From the NCBI GenBank assembly GCA_017504795.1, contig JAFVQM010000014.1, positions 18,975 through 82,974 on the forward strand: a DNA stretch of 64,000 nt. The letters run 5' to 3'. Position numbers and translations under genes: made by a program. Origin of the DNA: Clostridia bacterium. GTDB lineage: Bacteria; Bacillota; Clostridia; Christensenellales; Borkfalkiaceae. Position 1 is the first letter of the stretch, and every line of letters starts with the position of its first letter. Below, piece by piece: positions 15,843 through 25,898 of the stretch. The notes beneath the pieces are model-generated. The model worked only from the letters and a program-made list of their open reading frames with translations. It did not search any database and was not told the origin of the DNA.

Positions 15843-17375
15843 ATGAAAAAGCGTAAAAAGTTCAAATATATTCCATTAAGATACCTTTTTGCTATGCTTA
15901 TAACGATACTTGAAATCGTTGCTATTATAGGCATAGTTATTGCGCTTTGTTATTACGTTCCTTACTTTTACGCGCTTGCTATGGCAACGCAATTTGCGTG
16001 CACAGTTAAAATAATAGCGTCTGACGATAATCCCGACTATAAAGTGCCGTGGCTTGTCGTCGTTTTAATACTCCCTGTCGTTGGTTTTATGCTTTATTTC
16101 ATATTTTCGTCACGAAAACTTAAAGAAAAGTACGTAAAAAGGTTAAAAGATATAGTAAAAAACACCTACGATAAGTCGAGCGAAGAAGAGTTTAACGCCT
16201 TAAAAGGTAGTAGTATTACTGCGTATAACCAGTTCAAAATGCTATCTAAAATTTCTGGTGCTAGTTTATATACAAAATCAAATATCGAATATTTTAGCGA
16301 TATAAAACTGCTACAAAACAAGTTGGTTGACGACCTAAAATCAGCAAACAATTTTATATTTTTAGAATACTTTATTATTGAAGAAGGCGTTTTTTGGAAT
16401 TCGATATTAAACGTTTTGATAGAAAAAGTAAAGTGCGGGGTTGACGTTAGAGTAGTGTTTGACGATATAGGTTGTATGAGAACTCTACCTGCCTCTTATT
16501 CTAAAACGTTAAACGGCTACGGAATAAAAGCAATACCGTTTTCACGCCTTAAAGGTAGTGCCGACAGTGAGTTTAACAACCGCAACCACCGTAAAATTGC
16601 CGTAATTGACGGTAAAATTGCCTACACCGGCGGGTTTAACCTTGCAGATGAATATATAAATTTAGTTGAAAGGTTCGGATACTGGAAGGACTGTGGCGTT
16701 AGAATTTACGGCGAGGCGGTTTGGGAATTTACTAAACTTTTCTTAGTAGATTTTGGCATAAATACAAAAAGCCTAATGGCTGTGCCTGAAAACTGCTTTC
16801 CAAAAGTAAACGTAGATAGTAGCGACGGTTTTATTATGCCTTTTGGTGACGGGCCTAAACCCCTGTATCCTAGGCGAGTATCAAAATCGGTTATACAAAA
16901 TTTACTATCCTGCGCTAAGCGTTACGTTTATATAACTACGCCGTATTTAATTATAGATAACGACCTTTTAACGGATATAGAAAACGCGTCGCTACGGGGA
17001 GTAGACGTGAAGATTGTAGTTCCTTCTATCCCAGATAAAAAACTTATCTTTACAATGACTAAAAGTTATTATTCTAGGCTACTTAGCGCGGGCGTTAAAA
17101 TTTACGAATATACCCCTGGCTTTATGCACGCTAAGACGTATTTGGTTGACGACGACTACGCAATGATAGGAACGGTAAATTTAGACTATCGCTCGCTCGT
17201 TCATCACTTTGAAAACGGAGTACTATCTTATAAGTCTAACTTTATAAAGGATGTAAAAAGCGACGTTCTATCTATAATAGATAGTTCAAAAGAAATAAAA
17301 AAAGAAGAACTTAAAAACACTTTAATACAAAGGTTTATAAGTTCGCTAGTTAAAATATTTGCACCGTTAATGTAA
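15843..17375 (+). CDS. cls: cardiolipin synthase
   Basis: 510 residues. Two N-terminal membrane helices (about 10-40 and 58-80) are followed by two phospholipase-D HKD motifs, NHRKIAVIDGKIAYTGG (near 248) and MHAKTYLVDDDYAMIGTVN (near 427). This is the bacterial ClsA layout, condensing two phosphatidylglycerols at the membrane. GGGGGT lies before the ATG. It has its own 150-bp upstream gap and a shared terminator with the convergent regulator gene. Confidence 0.93.
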   Translation: MKKRKKFKYIPLRYLFAMLITILEIVAIIGIVIALCYYVPYFYALAMATQFACTVKIIASDDNPDYKVPWLVVVLILPVVGFMLYFIFSSRKLKEKYVKRLKDIVKNTYDKSSEEEFNALKGSSITAYNQFKMLSKISGASLYTKSNIEYFSDIKLLQNKLVDDLKSANNFIFLEYFIIEEGVFWNSILNVLIEKVKCGVDVRVVFDDIGCMRTLPASYSKTLNGYGIKAIPFSRLKGSADSEFNNRNHRKIAVIDGKIAYTGGFNLADEYINLVERFGYWKDCGVRIYGEAVWEFTKLFLVDFGINTKSLMAVPENCFPKVNVDSSDGFIMPFGDGPKPLYPRRVSKSVIQNLLSCAKRYVYITTPYLIIDNDLLTDIENASLRGVDVKIVVPSIPDKKLIFTMTKSYYSRLLSAGVKIYEYTPGFMHAKTYLVDDDYAMIGTVNLDYRSLVHHFENGVLSYKSNFIKDVKSDVLSIIDSSKEIKKEELKNTLIQRFISSLVKIFAPLM

Positions 17376-17403
17376 AAAAACGAAGCCGTTAGGCTTCGTT
17401 TTT
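17376..17403. terminator. bidirectional terminator
   Basis: AAAAACGAAGCC-GTTA-GGCTTCGTTTTT is a 12-bp stem between convergent cls and the XRE gene; its loop contains the stop codon of the latter. Confidence 0.9.
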
Positions 17404-18006
17404 CTTTTTTCTAAATTTTATTTTAGGAATAAATAAATATCCATAAGTTAAAGTAAATGCGATTTGAACGGGGATACCTATAAGGTATAAATACGCGCTT
17501 ATCGGCGTTACGTTTATTAAGTATAGGTGTAAATTTAGTAGTGTAGTCCAAATAATTCCAGAAATGCAAATAAACTCAAACAGCGGATTTTTATACACGC
17601 ACGCAAACACTAAAAAGAGTATAAACGATACGGGCACGGCAGTTAAAAAGCACAGCCAAATTCTACCGCTTATATCAAACGCGCTAAGCGTTATAAACGC
17701 AATTAAAGCAACTAGCCAAACTATACAGTCTGCAAGTAACGGAATAATAATTGAGCGCAATTTGTTTATAGGCATTTTCGCGCGTTTTTTATCGGATAAC
17801 AAATCGTTGAGCGTTATGCCGAAAATTTGTGAAATTTGATATAAAACGTATGAGTCTGGCAAACTTTCACCACTTTCCCACTTGGCAACTGCTTTATCCG
17901 AATAATTAAGTTTTTCCGCAAGAGACGCTTGCGTCAACCCGTGGTATTTTCTATACTTTGCTATGTTTTTAGCAACCACTAAGTTAAACTGTTCTTTGTT
18001 TTTCAT
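17389..18006 (-). CDS. XRE-family regulator with membrane domain
   Basis: 205 residues. The N-terminal helix-turn-helix (about 8-62) includes KYRKYHGLTQASLAEKLNYSDKAVAKWESGESLPD. A linker RAKMPINKLR follows, then four hydrophobic segments (about 86-106, 112-132, 138-156 and 168-190). It ends in basic KFRKKKNEA. It is probably a membrane-anchored DNA-binding regulator; the signal and targets are unknown. It is alone on the minus strand between cls and the aminopeptidase. Confidence 0.85.
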   Translation of the reverse strand: MKNKEQFNLVVAKNIAKYRKYHGLTQASLAEKLNYSDKAVAKWESGESLPDSYVLYQISQIFGITLNDLLSDKKRAKMPINKLRSIIIPLLADCIVWLVALIAFITLSAFDISGRIWLCFLTAVPVSFILFLVFACVYKNPLFEFICISGIIWTTLLNLHLYLINVTPISAYLYLIGIPVQIAFTLTYGYLFIPKIKFRKKKNEA

Positions 18007-18133
18007 ACCTTAAATTATAGCGGATTTTGTAAAAATTTCAAGTCTTTTTAGGTGTTAATTAGATGAAACCTAAATTTTAGATAAATATTTTCGACAAATA
18101 TTATCGAATTAAATAAAAAATTAACTTGTAAAG

Positions 18134-18162
18134 TTGACTAAATATATTAAGTATGTTAATAT
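18134..18162 (+). promoter_or_regulatory. promoter giving a nearly leaderless mRNA
   Basis: TTGACT (18134-18139) and TAATAT (18157-18162) are spaced 17 bp. The predicted start (about 18169) is only some 7 bases before ATG 18176, and no Shine-Dalgarno sequence is present. Confidence 0.55.
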
Positions 18163-18175
18163 ATATACTGTCAAT

Positions 18176-19198
18176 ATGAGTGATATTATTAAGTCGGCTC
18201 TCGTCGTTGAAGACGGGGATTTAATTTTCAATTACGTAAACTACTACGTTGACGACGGGTTTTTAGTAATTATAGGCGATAAAAGGCTACTTTTAACTGA
18301 CGGTAGGTATATAGAACACGCTAGGCTTAAAGCAAGCGCTAACTCTTATCTTCAAAGTGAAGTTTCACTTGAAAAGGCGCTTAGCGAAAACGGCGTTAAA
18401 AGAGTGGGGCTTATATATAAAAACACTTCGGCAAAACTACTTAGCCGTTTAATAGAAGGTGGCTTTGACGTTTACGATGCGGAAGATGAGTATCAAAGTT
18501 TTTCGTCGATAAAAACTGCAAGTCAACTTCAAAAGATTAAAAAGGCGTGTGAGATTACTGAAACTGCGTTTTACAAGACTTTGCCGTTTATAAAAACGGG
18601 CGTTTCAGAACTAGAAGTTTCGGCAGTACTTGAATACAACTTTAAGATGCTCGGCGGTCAAGTAGGGTTTGAAACGATAGTTGCTTTTTCTAGTGGCGGT
18701 TCAGTTCCGCACTACAAAACAAGCGATAAAAAACTTGAATCCAATACCCCGATACTTATGGACTTTGGGTGTTCGTATCAAGGCTACTTATCCGATATGA
18801 CTAGAACGTTTTATTACGGCGCTCCGTCAGATAAGTTTTTATCGGTATATGGCAGCGTTAAAACGGCGTGGCACAAGGCTTATAGTGAGATAAAGTCGGG
18901 TATGACTTGTAGTGAAGCGGATAGTATTGCAAGAAGTTACCTAAACGGTTGCGGGTTAGATAAGTTTTTTACCCACTCGTTAGGGCACGGCATAGGCGTT
19001 AAGATACACGAATTTCCTACTCTTAGCCCAAAATCTTCAACGATGCTACGTGACGGTATGGTATTTTCAATCGAGCCGGGCGTTTATTTAGAAAACGAGT
19101 TCGGCGTTCGAATTGAAGACACGGTCGTTTTACAAAACGGCAGGTGCGTTTCACTAATGACAAGCGATAAAGAACCGATAATCTTATCGGTAAAATAA
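18176..19198 (+). CDS. M24 family Xaa-Pro peptidase
   Basis: 340 residues from MSDIIKSALVVEDGDL. The creatinase-type N-domain is followed by the pita-bread catalytic domain with the five metal ligands: MDFGCSYQGYLSDMTRTF (two Asp), HSLGHGIGVKIHE (His), FSIEPGVYLENEFG (Glu) and GVRIEDTVV (Glu). It removes N-terminal residues before proline. The often assumed upstream TTG start is really the -35 box, so ATG 18176 is preferred although it lacks an RBS. It is followed by efp, a common pairing in Firmicutes. Confidence 0.9.
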   Translation: MSDIIKSALVVEDGDLIFNYVNYYVDDGFLVIIGDKRLLLTDGRYIEHARLKASANSYLQSEVSLEKALSENGVKRVGLIYKNTSAKLLSRLIEGGFDVYDAEDEYQSFSSIKTASQLQKIKKACEITETAFYKTLPFIKTGVSELEVSAVLEYNFKMLGGQVGFETIVAFSSGGSVPHYKTSDKKLESNTPILMDFGCSYQGYLSDMTRTFYYGAPSDKFLSVYGSVKTAWHKAYSEIKSGMTCSEADSIARSYLNGCGLDKFFTHSLGHGIGVKIHEFPTLSPKSSTMLRDGMVFSIEPGVYLENEFGVRIEDTVVLQNGRCVSLMTSDKEPIILSVK

Positions 19199-19228
19199 AA
19201 AAATATTTTTCAAGGAGAAAATTTTAAT

Positions 19229-19789
19229 ATGGTATTAGCAGGCGATTTAAGAAAGGGTGTAACTATCGAATACGAAGGCAAAATCTACACGGTTGTTGAC
19301 TTTTTACACGTTAAACCCGGCAAGGGCGCAGCGTTCGTAAGAACCACGCTTAAAAACATTGTTGACGGTAAGGTTTTACAAATTACCTTCAACCCGACCG
19401 AAAAGTTTGAAAACGCGGTAATCGAAACCAAGAAGATGACTTATTCGTATAACGACGGTGAACTTTACTACTTTATGGACGAAGAGTACAATATGGAACC
19501 GCTTAACTACGACCAAGTTGAAGACGCGCTTAAATACGTTAAAGAAAACGACCCCGTAACCGTTAAGTTCTATAAGGGTAAAGCGTTCTCGGTAGAATGT
19601 GAAAACTTCGTTGAACTCGAAGTTATCGAAGCAGAGCCTAGCGTTGCAGGTAACACGGCAACTAACGCTACCAAACAAGTTAAAATTGAAACAGGTCTTT
19701 ATATCCAAGTACCTATGTTCGTTAACGAAGGTGACGTTATTCGTATCGATACCCGTACCGGCGACTACATGGAAAGAGTTAAAAAGTAA
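19229..19789 (+). CDS. efp: translation elongation factor P
   Basis: 186 residues. Three beta-barrel domains are visible: KOW-like N-domain with KPGKGAAF (Lys32, the usual modification site), [23 protein letters not shown] central part, and the C-terminal [14 protein letters not shown]. It relieves ribosome stalling at proline runs. AAGGAG lies before ATG, 30 bp after the peptidase stop. Confidence 0.96.
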   Translation: MVLAGDLRKGVTIEYEGKIYTVVDFLHVKPGKGAAFVRTTLKNIVDGKVLQITFNPTEKFENAVIETKKMTYSYNDGELYYFMDEEYNMEPLNYDQVEDALKYVKENDPVTVKFYKGKAFSVECENFVELEVIEAEPSVAGNTATNATKQVKIETGLYIQVPMFVNEGDVIRIDTRTGDYMERVKK

Positions 19790-19797
19790 TGCGTTTT

Positions 19798-19830
19798 ACC
19801 TGACAGCGATTTATCCTGTCAGGTATTTCA
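19798..19830 (+). terminator. probable terminator after efp
   Basis: ACCTGACAG (19798-19806) and CTGTCAGGT (19816-19824) form a 9-bp stem, followed by ATTTCAATTTTT. The T run is broken, so termination may be partial; the next gene starts only 7 bases later. Confidence 0.6.
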
Positions 19831-19836
19831 ATTTTT

Positions 19837-20541
19837 ATGAAGACTGCAATTATCACTGGTGCAAGTAGCGGAATAGGTCTTGCAACCGCAATAAAACTTA
19901 AAAGCGAAGGCTACAACGTAGTTGGAAGTTATCTAACTAGCGAAGAAACCGCCAAAGCCGTTGAACTTAAATACGGCATACCTTTTATTAAGTGTGACGT
20001 GTCTTGTGAAAGTGGCGTAGACGGGTTGTTTTCCTATGCCGAAAAGCGTTTTGGAAAGGTTACGCTAGTTATCGCAAACGCCGGCGTGGCGTTAAAGCAA
20101 AGCCCCCTTTTAGACGTTTCAGAAAAAGATATTGATAGGGTAATTTCAACGAACCTTAAAGGCGCTATTTTAACTAATAAACGCGCAGTTTTATCAATGC
20201 TAAACGGTGGCGGGAGAATAGTTAATATCTCGTCGATATTCGGCTTATTAGGTGGGAGTTGTGAAGTTCCTTACTCGGCAACGAAAGCGGGCGTTATAGG
20301 TTTAACGAAAGCGCTTGCTGAGGAAACGTCGTCTTCAAATATCGAAGTTTTAGCGGTGGCGCTAGGTCTTGTTGACACGCCTATGAACGCGCACTTATCA
20401 CAAGAAGACAAACTCGATTTTTGCAAAGAGTGTAATCTTGATAAAATTCCTTCGGCGAGCGACACGGCTAACGAACTATATAAAATTATATCAAGTAGCG
20501 AAAACTTAAACGGTCAAATCATAACCGTATTCGCTGGCTAA
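19837..20541 (+). CDS. short-chain dehydrogenase/reductase (FabG-like)
   Basis: 234 residues. The Rossmann NAD(P) motif TGASSGIG (5-12), the NAG motif in VIANAGVA, the catalytic Ser region NISSIFG and YSATKAG (Tyr-x3-Lys) are complete. It could be a 3-oxoacyl-ACP reductase, but it stands alone without other fatty-acid genes and the substrate stays open. No strong RBS is seen before ATG 19837. Confidence 0.85.
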   Translation: MKTAIITGASSGIGLATAIKLKSEGYNVVGSYLTSEETAKAVELKYGIPFIKCDVSCESGVDGLFSYAEKRFGKVTLVIANAGVALKQSPLLDVSEKDIDRVISTNLKGAILTNKRAVLSMLNGGGRIVNISSIFGLLGGSCEVPYSATKAGVIGLTKALAEETSSSNIEVLAVALGLVDTPMNAHLSQEDKLDFCKECNLDKIPSASDTANELYKIISSSENLNGQIITVFAG

Positions 20542-20627
20542 AAAAATATAATTATTTTATAAAAAATAAAAGGAATTTTTGTAAAATTATTGTATATATT
20601 AAGTAATCGGCGATAAAAGGAGCAGTT

Positions 20628-21632
20628 ATGCAGTTATTATCCGTTAAAGAACAAACCTTAAAAAAAGAAGAACTATTTTTATCGCCTTACGCGGTTAAGT
20701 CTCAAAACACTTTGGGTAGAGTAAATAGTGAAGTTCCTTGCTCGATGCGAACGGAATTTCAACGCGATAGAGATAGAATTATTTATTCAAGGGCGTTTAT
20801 AAGGCTCAAAAACAAAACCCAAGTGTTTTTCTCGCCCGAAGGCGACCATTATATGACGCGCCTTACCCACACTTTGGACGTTTCGCAGATAGCAAGGTCT
20901 ATTGCAAGGGCGCTATCTCTCAACGAAGATTTAACCGAGGCAATAGCACTTGGGCACGACTTAGGGCACACGCCTTTCGGCCACGCGGGGGAAAGGGTTT
21001 TATCAAAACTATCGCCAAAGGGCTTTAAGCACAACGAACAGTCTTTACGTGTGGTTGACGTGCTTGAAAATTCCGGCAAGGGCTTAAACCTTACCTTTGA
21101 AGTGCGTGACGGGATACTTAACCACAAAACGGGTACGCACCCAAAAACGCTAGAAGGGCAAGTGGTTTCTCTTTCGGACCGCATAGCGTACCTTAATCAC
21201 GACGTAGACGACGCCGTTAGAAAAGGCGTTATCACGCAAGACGAACTTCCAAAGAAGGTGCTTGACGTTTTGGGTGCTACTTCGAGAGAGAGAATAAATA
21301 AAATGATAAGTTCGGCGTACGAAAATAGCCTTTGTAAAGATAAAGTTTCACTCCATAGTGAAGTTGACGAGGCTATGACGGAACTTAGAAATTTTATGTT
21401 CGATAGAGTGTATATGATGGATACCGCCAAGCGGGAAGAAGAAAGGGCGGGGCATATGCTATCGTGTATGTACGATTATTTTTATAATAATAAAGATAAA
21501 CTTCCCAAAATGTATAAAGAACTACTTGACAGTTACGATTTATCCACCGTTATTTGCGACTATTTGTCGGGAATGACGGATAGGTACGCTATTAAAGTAT
21601 TTACTCAAATATTTATTCCGCAAAGTTTTTAA
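20628..21632 (+). CDS. dgt: dGTP triphosphohydrolase-like HD protein
   Basis: 334 residues. It has the dGTPase-type N-terminus (FQRDRDRIIYSRAFIRLKNKTQVF) and the HD metal site spread over RLTHTLDVSQIARSIAR, LGHDLGHTPFGHAGE and SDRIAYLNHDVDD. AAAAGGAG precedes the ATG. In Clostridia this gene commonly heads the dnaG-rpoD operon, as here (9 bp to dnaG). It acts on deoxynucleotides. Confidence 0.9.
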   Translation: MQLLSVKEQTLKKEELFLSPYAVKSQNTLGRVNSEVPCSMRTEFQRDRDRIIYSRAFIRLKNKTQVFFSPEGDHYMTRLTHTLDVSQIARSIARALSLNEDLTEAIALGHDLGHTPFGHAGERVLSKLSPKGFKHNEQSLRVVDVLENSGKGLNLTFEVRDGILNHKTGTHPKTLEGQVVSLSDRIAYLNHDVDDAVRKGVITQDELPKKVLDVLGATSRERINKMISSAYENSLCKDKVSLHSEVDEAMTELRNFMFDRVYMMDTAKREEERAGHMLSCMYDYFYNNKDKLPKMYKELLDSYDLSTVICDYLSGMTDRYAIKVFTQIFIPQSF

Positions 21633-21641
21633 GGAGAAAAA

Positions 21642-23408
21642 ATGCCGATTATCGACGAAAAGTTCATAGAAGAACTAAAAAGTAAAAACAACATAGTTGA
21701 CGTGGTTAGTCGGTATTGCAACCTACAAAGAAAGGGTTCAAGTAACTACTGGGCGTGCTGTCCACTTCCGGGGCATACTGAAAAAACCCCGTCGTTTACG
21801 GTAAACGAGCCGGGGCAGTTTTATCACTGTTTCGGTTGCGGTAAGGGTGGCGACGTTATTAAGTTTATTCAAGAAGTTGAAAGCGTTGACTTTATGGACG
21901 CGGTTAGAATTTTAGCCGAACGCGTAAAAATGCCTATCCCCGAAATTGATACTAAAAGTGAAGAAGAAGCCCAAAAAGCCCGCAATAAAAAGGAAAGATT
22001 ATTTGCTTTAATGCGGGAAACGGCGCTATTTTACGCTAAAAACCTACCAAAGGCTGACGATATGCTTGAATATCTTGCCCGCCGTGGGGTTGACGAAGTT
22101 GCGGTAAGAAAGTTCGGAATGGGCGCGTCGCTTGACTATTATTCGCTACCTAATCACCTAAAAAGTTTAGGGTATAGTGAAAGCGAAATGCTAGATGCCG
22201 GCGTTTGCCAAAAGGGAAATAAAGGCGTTTACGATTTTCAAGCGCAAAGGCTAATCGTTCCAATTATAAATTCTATGGGCAAAGTTATCGCCTTTGGCGG
22301 TAGAATTTTAGAAGATAAGGGTTTTGGCAAGTACAAAAACACTTCTGAAACCGTTTTGTTTAACAAAAAGAACACGTTATTTAACGTAAACAACCTTAAA
22401 AAAATCCGCCAAGAAACCGACCTTGACTACGTTATTATGGTTGAAGGGTATATGGACGTAATATCCCTATTTATGGCAGGGTTTACTAACGTAGTAGCGT
22501 CAATGGGTACGAGTTTAACGCTCAGCCAAGCAAAACTTCTTAAACGCTATACGGGAAAGGTTTTAGTTAGTTACGACGGGGACGGGGCAGGTCAAAAAGC
22601 CACGCTTAGAAGTTTAGATATCTTTGAAAACGAAGGTTTTGAAGTAAAGGTAGTAACGCTACCAGACGGGCTTGACCCTGATGACGTTATTAAAAAGCAC
22701 GGCAAGGAAACGTACGCAAATTTACTTAGCCAAGCAGTTCCGCTTATCGACTTTAAGTTAAAAGTATTAGAAAACGGCAAAGATTTAGACGATACGGCGG
22801 ACAAGCGCAAGTATTTATCCGAGTGTTTAGCGCTTATAAAAACCGTAAAGAGCGAGTTTTTGAAAGAAGAACTCTTACATAAAGTAAGCAACCGCACGGG
22901 AATAAGTTACCAGTCGCTCAAACGCGACTTAGAGAGCGGAAATATAACCGTTCAAACTGAAAAACCGCAAGTGGTCGTTGAAAATAAAGTTGTGAAAATG
23001 GACGGGCTTTCGGTTGCCGAAAGAACGGTGCTTTGGGCTTATCTTAACGGTAAAGATTACACAAAAGATAAAGACCTATCACTGATTTATTTTAGCGATA
23101 AAACGCGTGAAAAAATTGCAGAACACGTCTTGTTTGAAGACGGGGATATAAAGAGTAAATTATTTACCGTTTTAGAAGATGACGACGTAGTTGAATTAGA
23201 CGCGGTGCTTAGCGCAGGTGACGTTATTCCTAATAAGGAACAAGAAAAGCGGTATTTTAACGACTGCTACAAAGTAGTTTACAAAAGCAACTTAGAAAAG
23301 GACCTTAAAAATTTAAGTGAACTATATAAGGCAGAATTCGACGTAAACGAAAAGAATAAACTTGCGCTTATGATAGCGCAAAAAACCAAAGAACTATCAA
23401 AAATTTAA
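21642..23408 (+). CDS. dnaG: DNA primase
   Basis: 588 residues. The zinc-binding domain uses Cys40, His45, Cys63 and Cys66. The catalytic core follows, with the TOPRIM motifs [11 protein letters not shown] and [11 protein letters not shown]. The C-terminal helicase-binding part is less conserved. It makes RNA primers for replication. It is in the classic dgt-dnaG-sigA order with an AAGGAG RBS. Confidence 0.96.
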   Translation: MPIIDEKFIEELKSKNNIVDVVSRYCNLQRKGSSNYWACCPLPGHTEKTPSFTVNEPGQFYHCFGCGKGGDVIKFIQEVESVDFMDAVRILAERVKMPIPEIDTKSEEEAQKARNKKERLFALMRETALFYAKNLPKADDMLEYLARRGVDEVAVRKFGMGASLDYYSLPNHLKSLGYSESEMLDAGVCQKGNKGVYDFQAQRLIVPIINSMGKVIAFGGRILEDKGFGKYKNTSETVLFNKKNTLFNVNNLKKIRQETDLDYVIMVEGYMDVISLFMAGFTNVVASMGTSLTLSQAKLLKRYTGKVLVSYDGDGAGQKATLRSLDIFENEGFEVKVVTLPDGLDPDDVIKKHGKETYANLLSQAVPLIDFKLKVLENGKDLDDTADKRKYLSECLALIKTVKSEFLKEELLHKVSNRTGISYQSLKRDLESGNITVQTEKPQVVVENKVVKMDGLSVAERTVLWAYLNGKDYTKDKDLSLIYFSDKTREKIAEHVLFEDGDIKSKLFTVLEDDDVVELDAVLSAGDVIPNKEQEKRYFNDCYKVVYKSNLEKDLKNLSELYKAEFDVNEKNKLALMIAQKTKELSKI

Positions 23409-23419
23409 CGGAGGAAAAA

Positions 23420-24487
23420 ATGAGCGTATCCAAAGAACAAATAACTCAAATAGTAGAAGAAGTAGTAACCTTTTTCGACAATAAAAAATTTATAAAAGCA
23501 GACGAACTTTTAGATAGACTTGACAAGCATAAAGTTTCGCCCGAACAAATGGAACTTATTTATGCAGGTCTTAACGAAAAGGGCATAGAAGTAGTTGACA
23601 GTTACGACGATATCGCCGCAAGAGATAACGACCTTCTCAACCAACTCGAAAAAGAAGTTTCGATGGACGACCCCGTTAAAGTTTACCTTAAAGATATCGG
23701 TAAAGTAGCCTTACTTTCTACCGAAGAAGAAACTGAACTTGCCGAAAAGATGATGCAAGGTGACGAGTGGGCTAAAAAGCGCTTGTCCGAGGCAAACCTT
23801 AGGCTCGTTGTTTCTATCGCTAAAAGATACGTAGGTAGGGGCATGCACTTACTAGATCTTATTCAAGAAGGCAACTTAGGTCTTATGAAAGCCGTTGAAA
23901 AGTTTGATTACACTAAGGGCTTTAAGTTTTCAACCTACGCAACTTGGTGGATTCGCCAAGCGATAACCCGTGCGATAGCCGACCAAGCAAGAACGATTAG
24001 AATTCCCGTTCATATGGTTGAAACAATCAATAAACTTATAAAAGTTTCACGTCAATTACTTCAAGACCTTGGCAGAGAGCCAACCCCCGAAGAAATTGCC
24101 GAGGCTATGGGTATAACCGTTGAAAAAGTAGTTGAAATTCAAACTATCGCGCAAGATCCCGTTTCACTTGAAACGCCTATCGGCGAAGAAGAAGACAGCA
24201 ACTTAGGCACGTTTATTGAGGACGAAAAGTCGGCAAGCCCGAGTGACGTTGTTGCCTTTGCTATGCTTAAAAAACAACTAATTTCAATACTTGATACGCT
24301 TACGCCGAGAGAAGAAAAAGTTCTTCGTTTAAGATACGGCATTGACGACGGCAAGCCGAGAACCCTTGAAGAAGTTGGTAAAGAATTTAACGTAACGCGT
24401 GAAAGAATTCGTCAAATCGAAGCCAAAGCGCTTAGAAAACTCCGCCACCCGTCGCGTTCTAAAAAACTTAAAGAGTACCTTGAATAA
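23420..24487 (+). CDS. sigA: primary RNA polymerase sigma factor
   Basis: 355 residues. Region 1.1-like N-terminus, region 1.2 ([22 protein letters not shown]), region 2 ([60 protein letters not shown] region), region 3 and region 4 ending [24 protein letters not shown]-like are complete. This is the vegetative sigma factor; TTGACA/TATAAT-type promoters elsewhere in the window fit it. The stop overlaps the trmK start by one base. Confidence 0.97.
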   Translation: MSVSKEQITQIVEEVVTFFDNKKFIKADELLDRLDKHKVSPEQMELIYAGLNEKGIEVVDSYDDIAARDNDLLNQLEKEVSMDDPVKVYLKDIGKVALLSTEEETELAEKMMQGDEWAKKRLSEANLRLVVSIAKRYVGRGMHLLDLIQEGNLGLMKAVEKFDYTKGFKFSTYATWWIRQAITRAIADQARTIRIPVHMVETINKLIKVSRQLLQDLGREPTPEEIAEAMGITVEKVVEIQTIAQDPVSLETPIGEEEDSNLGTFIEDEKSASPSDVVAFAMLKKQLISILDTLTPREEKVLRLRYGIDDGKPRTLEEVGKEFNVTRERIRQIEAKALRKLRHPSRSKKLKEYLE

Positions 24488-25122
24488 TGTCGCGCTTTGA
24501 AATTTTATATAACCTTATAGGAAGTGGCGAAGTTTTTGCCGACGTAGGGTGTGACCACGGCATTATTTCAAAAATGGTGCTTGACGGCGGTAAGTATAAA
24601 AAGGTAATTTTATCAGATATTTCGGCAAAGAGTTTAGAAAAGGCGAAATCTTTATTAAGTTCGTACGGCGATAGGGTGGAATTTATCGTGTCCGACGGGT
24701 TTTGTGGTTATAAAACCACGCCAAACTGCGCTATTATCGCAGGTATGGGCGGGGAAGAAATTATTAAAATTTTAAGCGGTGATATTTTGCCAAGCGAGTT
24801 GGTTTTAGCACCGCAAAAAAACACCGATAAAGTCAGAATGCACCTTTTGGATAACGGCTATAAAATCTTAAAAGATTTTACCTTTTACTCGCAAGGCAAG
24901 TTTTACGACGCTATAAAGGCGGAAAAAGGTAAGGACTTTTACGAGCCGAAAGAAATAATATTCGGGCGGGACAACTTAAAAGAAAAGCCCGAAGGTTTTA
25001 TTAAAAAAATAAATTACGATATAAGCGTTTTAACTTCGGTATTAGATGATGAAAACGCATCTAAACTAAGCAAAGAAATGGCAAAGTTAAAACTTGCTAT
25101 ATTAAAGGATATTGTAAAATGA
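24487..25122 (+). CDS. trmK: tRNA (adenine(22)-N(1))-methyltransferase
   Basis: 211 residues. SAM-binding motif FADVGCDHGIISKMVL, then LSDISAKSLEKAK and AIIAGMGGEEI, typical of TrmK. It sits in the conserved sigA-trmK-nif3 order, coupled by a one-base stop/start overlap, and overlaps the next gene by four bases. Confidence 0.9.
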   Translation: MSRFEILYNLIGSGEVFADVGCDHGIISKMVLDGGKYKKVILSDISAKSLEKAKSLLSSYGDRVEFIVSDGFCGYKTTPNCAIIAGMGGEEIIKILSGDILPSELVLAPQKNTDKVRMHLLDNGYKILKDFTFYSQGKFYDAIKAEKGKDFYEPKEIIFGRDNLKEKPEGFIKKINYDISVLTSVLDDENASKLSKEMAKLKLAILKDIVK

Positions 25123-25880
25123 CGATTGAAACCGTTTTTTCAACAATAGAAAAGTACGCCCCCTTAAAACTATCAAGCGATTTTCAAGCAATGATAAACG
25201 GGTACGATAACAGCGGAATAATAGCAGGTGTTAAGGGCGATATAAAAGGCGTTTTGTTTACGCTTGACTTAACGTTTGAAAGCGTTCAAAAAGCAATAAA
25301 TAATAACTGCAATTTAATAGTTACTCATCACCCAGCAATTTACTCGCCTATAAAGGTGGTAGACGGGGCGCTTCTCAGTGCTATTCAGTCAAACATAGGC
25401 GTGATATCAATGCATCTTAACTTAGACTGCGCAAAACAAGGTATCGATTACTTTTTGGCTAACGGTTTAGGTGCAAAAAATCAAGAAATTATTTATAATT
25501 TAGGTAACGATTGCGGTTACGGTAGAATTTTTGAAGTTAGCGAAACCGCTAAATCCCTTAAACAAAAGTATGTAAATACTTTTGAAACTCAAAACGTTAT
25601 GCTTTTTGGCGATGCGAATAAAAAAATAAATAAGGTTGCAAGTTTTTGCGGTTCAGGGCTTGATATAGCCGAAATTGAACTTGCAAAAGACGTGGATATT
25701 TATATATCGTCAGACATAAAACATCACGTAATACTATACGCGCTTGAAAGGGGCAAATGCGTAATGAACGTATCCCACTATTCTAGCGAAGTATACGGTT
25801 ACAAACAGTTTTTTAATCAAATAAAAGGAAAATTAAACGGGTTAAATTGCGTTTTTTACGAAAACGGTAAAATGCTTTAA
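25119..25880 (+). CDS. Nif3-like dinuclear metal-centre protein
   Basis: 253 residues. NIF3 motifs: NGYDNSGIIAG, LFTLDLTFESV, IVTHHPAIYSPI (His pair), MHLNLDCAKQGI and a late HYSSEVYGYKQF. This is the short YqgO/YbgI type without the inserted PII-like domain. It has been annotated as GTP cyclohydrolase I type 2, which is not well supported. It is coupled to trmK by an ATGA overlap. Confidence 0.88.
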   Translation: MTIETVFSTIEKYAPLKLSSDFQAMINGYDNSGIIAGVKGDIKGVLFTLDLTFESVQKAINNNCNLIVTHHPAIYSPIKVVDGALLSAIQSNIGVISMHLNLDCAKQGIDYFLANGLGAKNQEIIYNLGNDCGYGRIFEVSETAKSLKQKYVNTFETQNVMLFGDANKKINKVASFCGSGLDIAEIELAKDVDIYISSDIKHHVILYALERGKCVMNVSHYSSEVYGYKQFFNQIKGKLNGLNCVFYENGKML

Positions 25881-25898
25881 TTCGTTTGGAGGTATATT

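Noticed and set aside
24450-24490. Separate promoter for trmK
   Set aside because: No -35/-10 pair; stop/start overlap indicates coupling to sigA.
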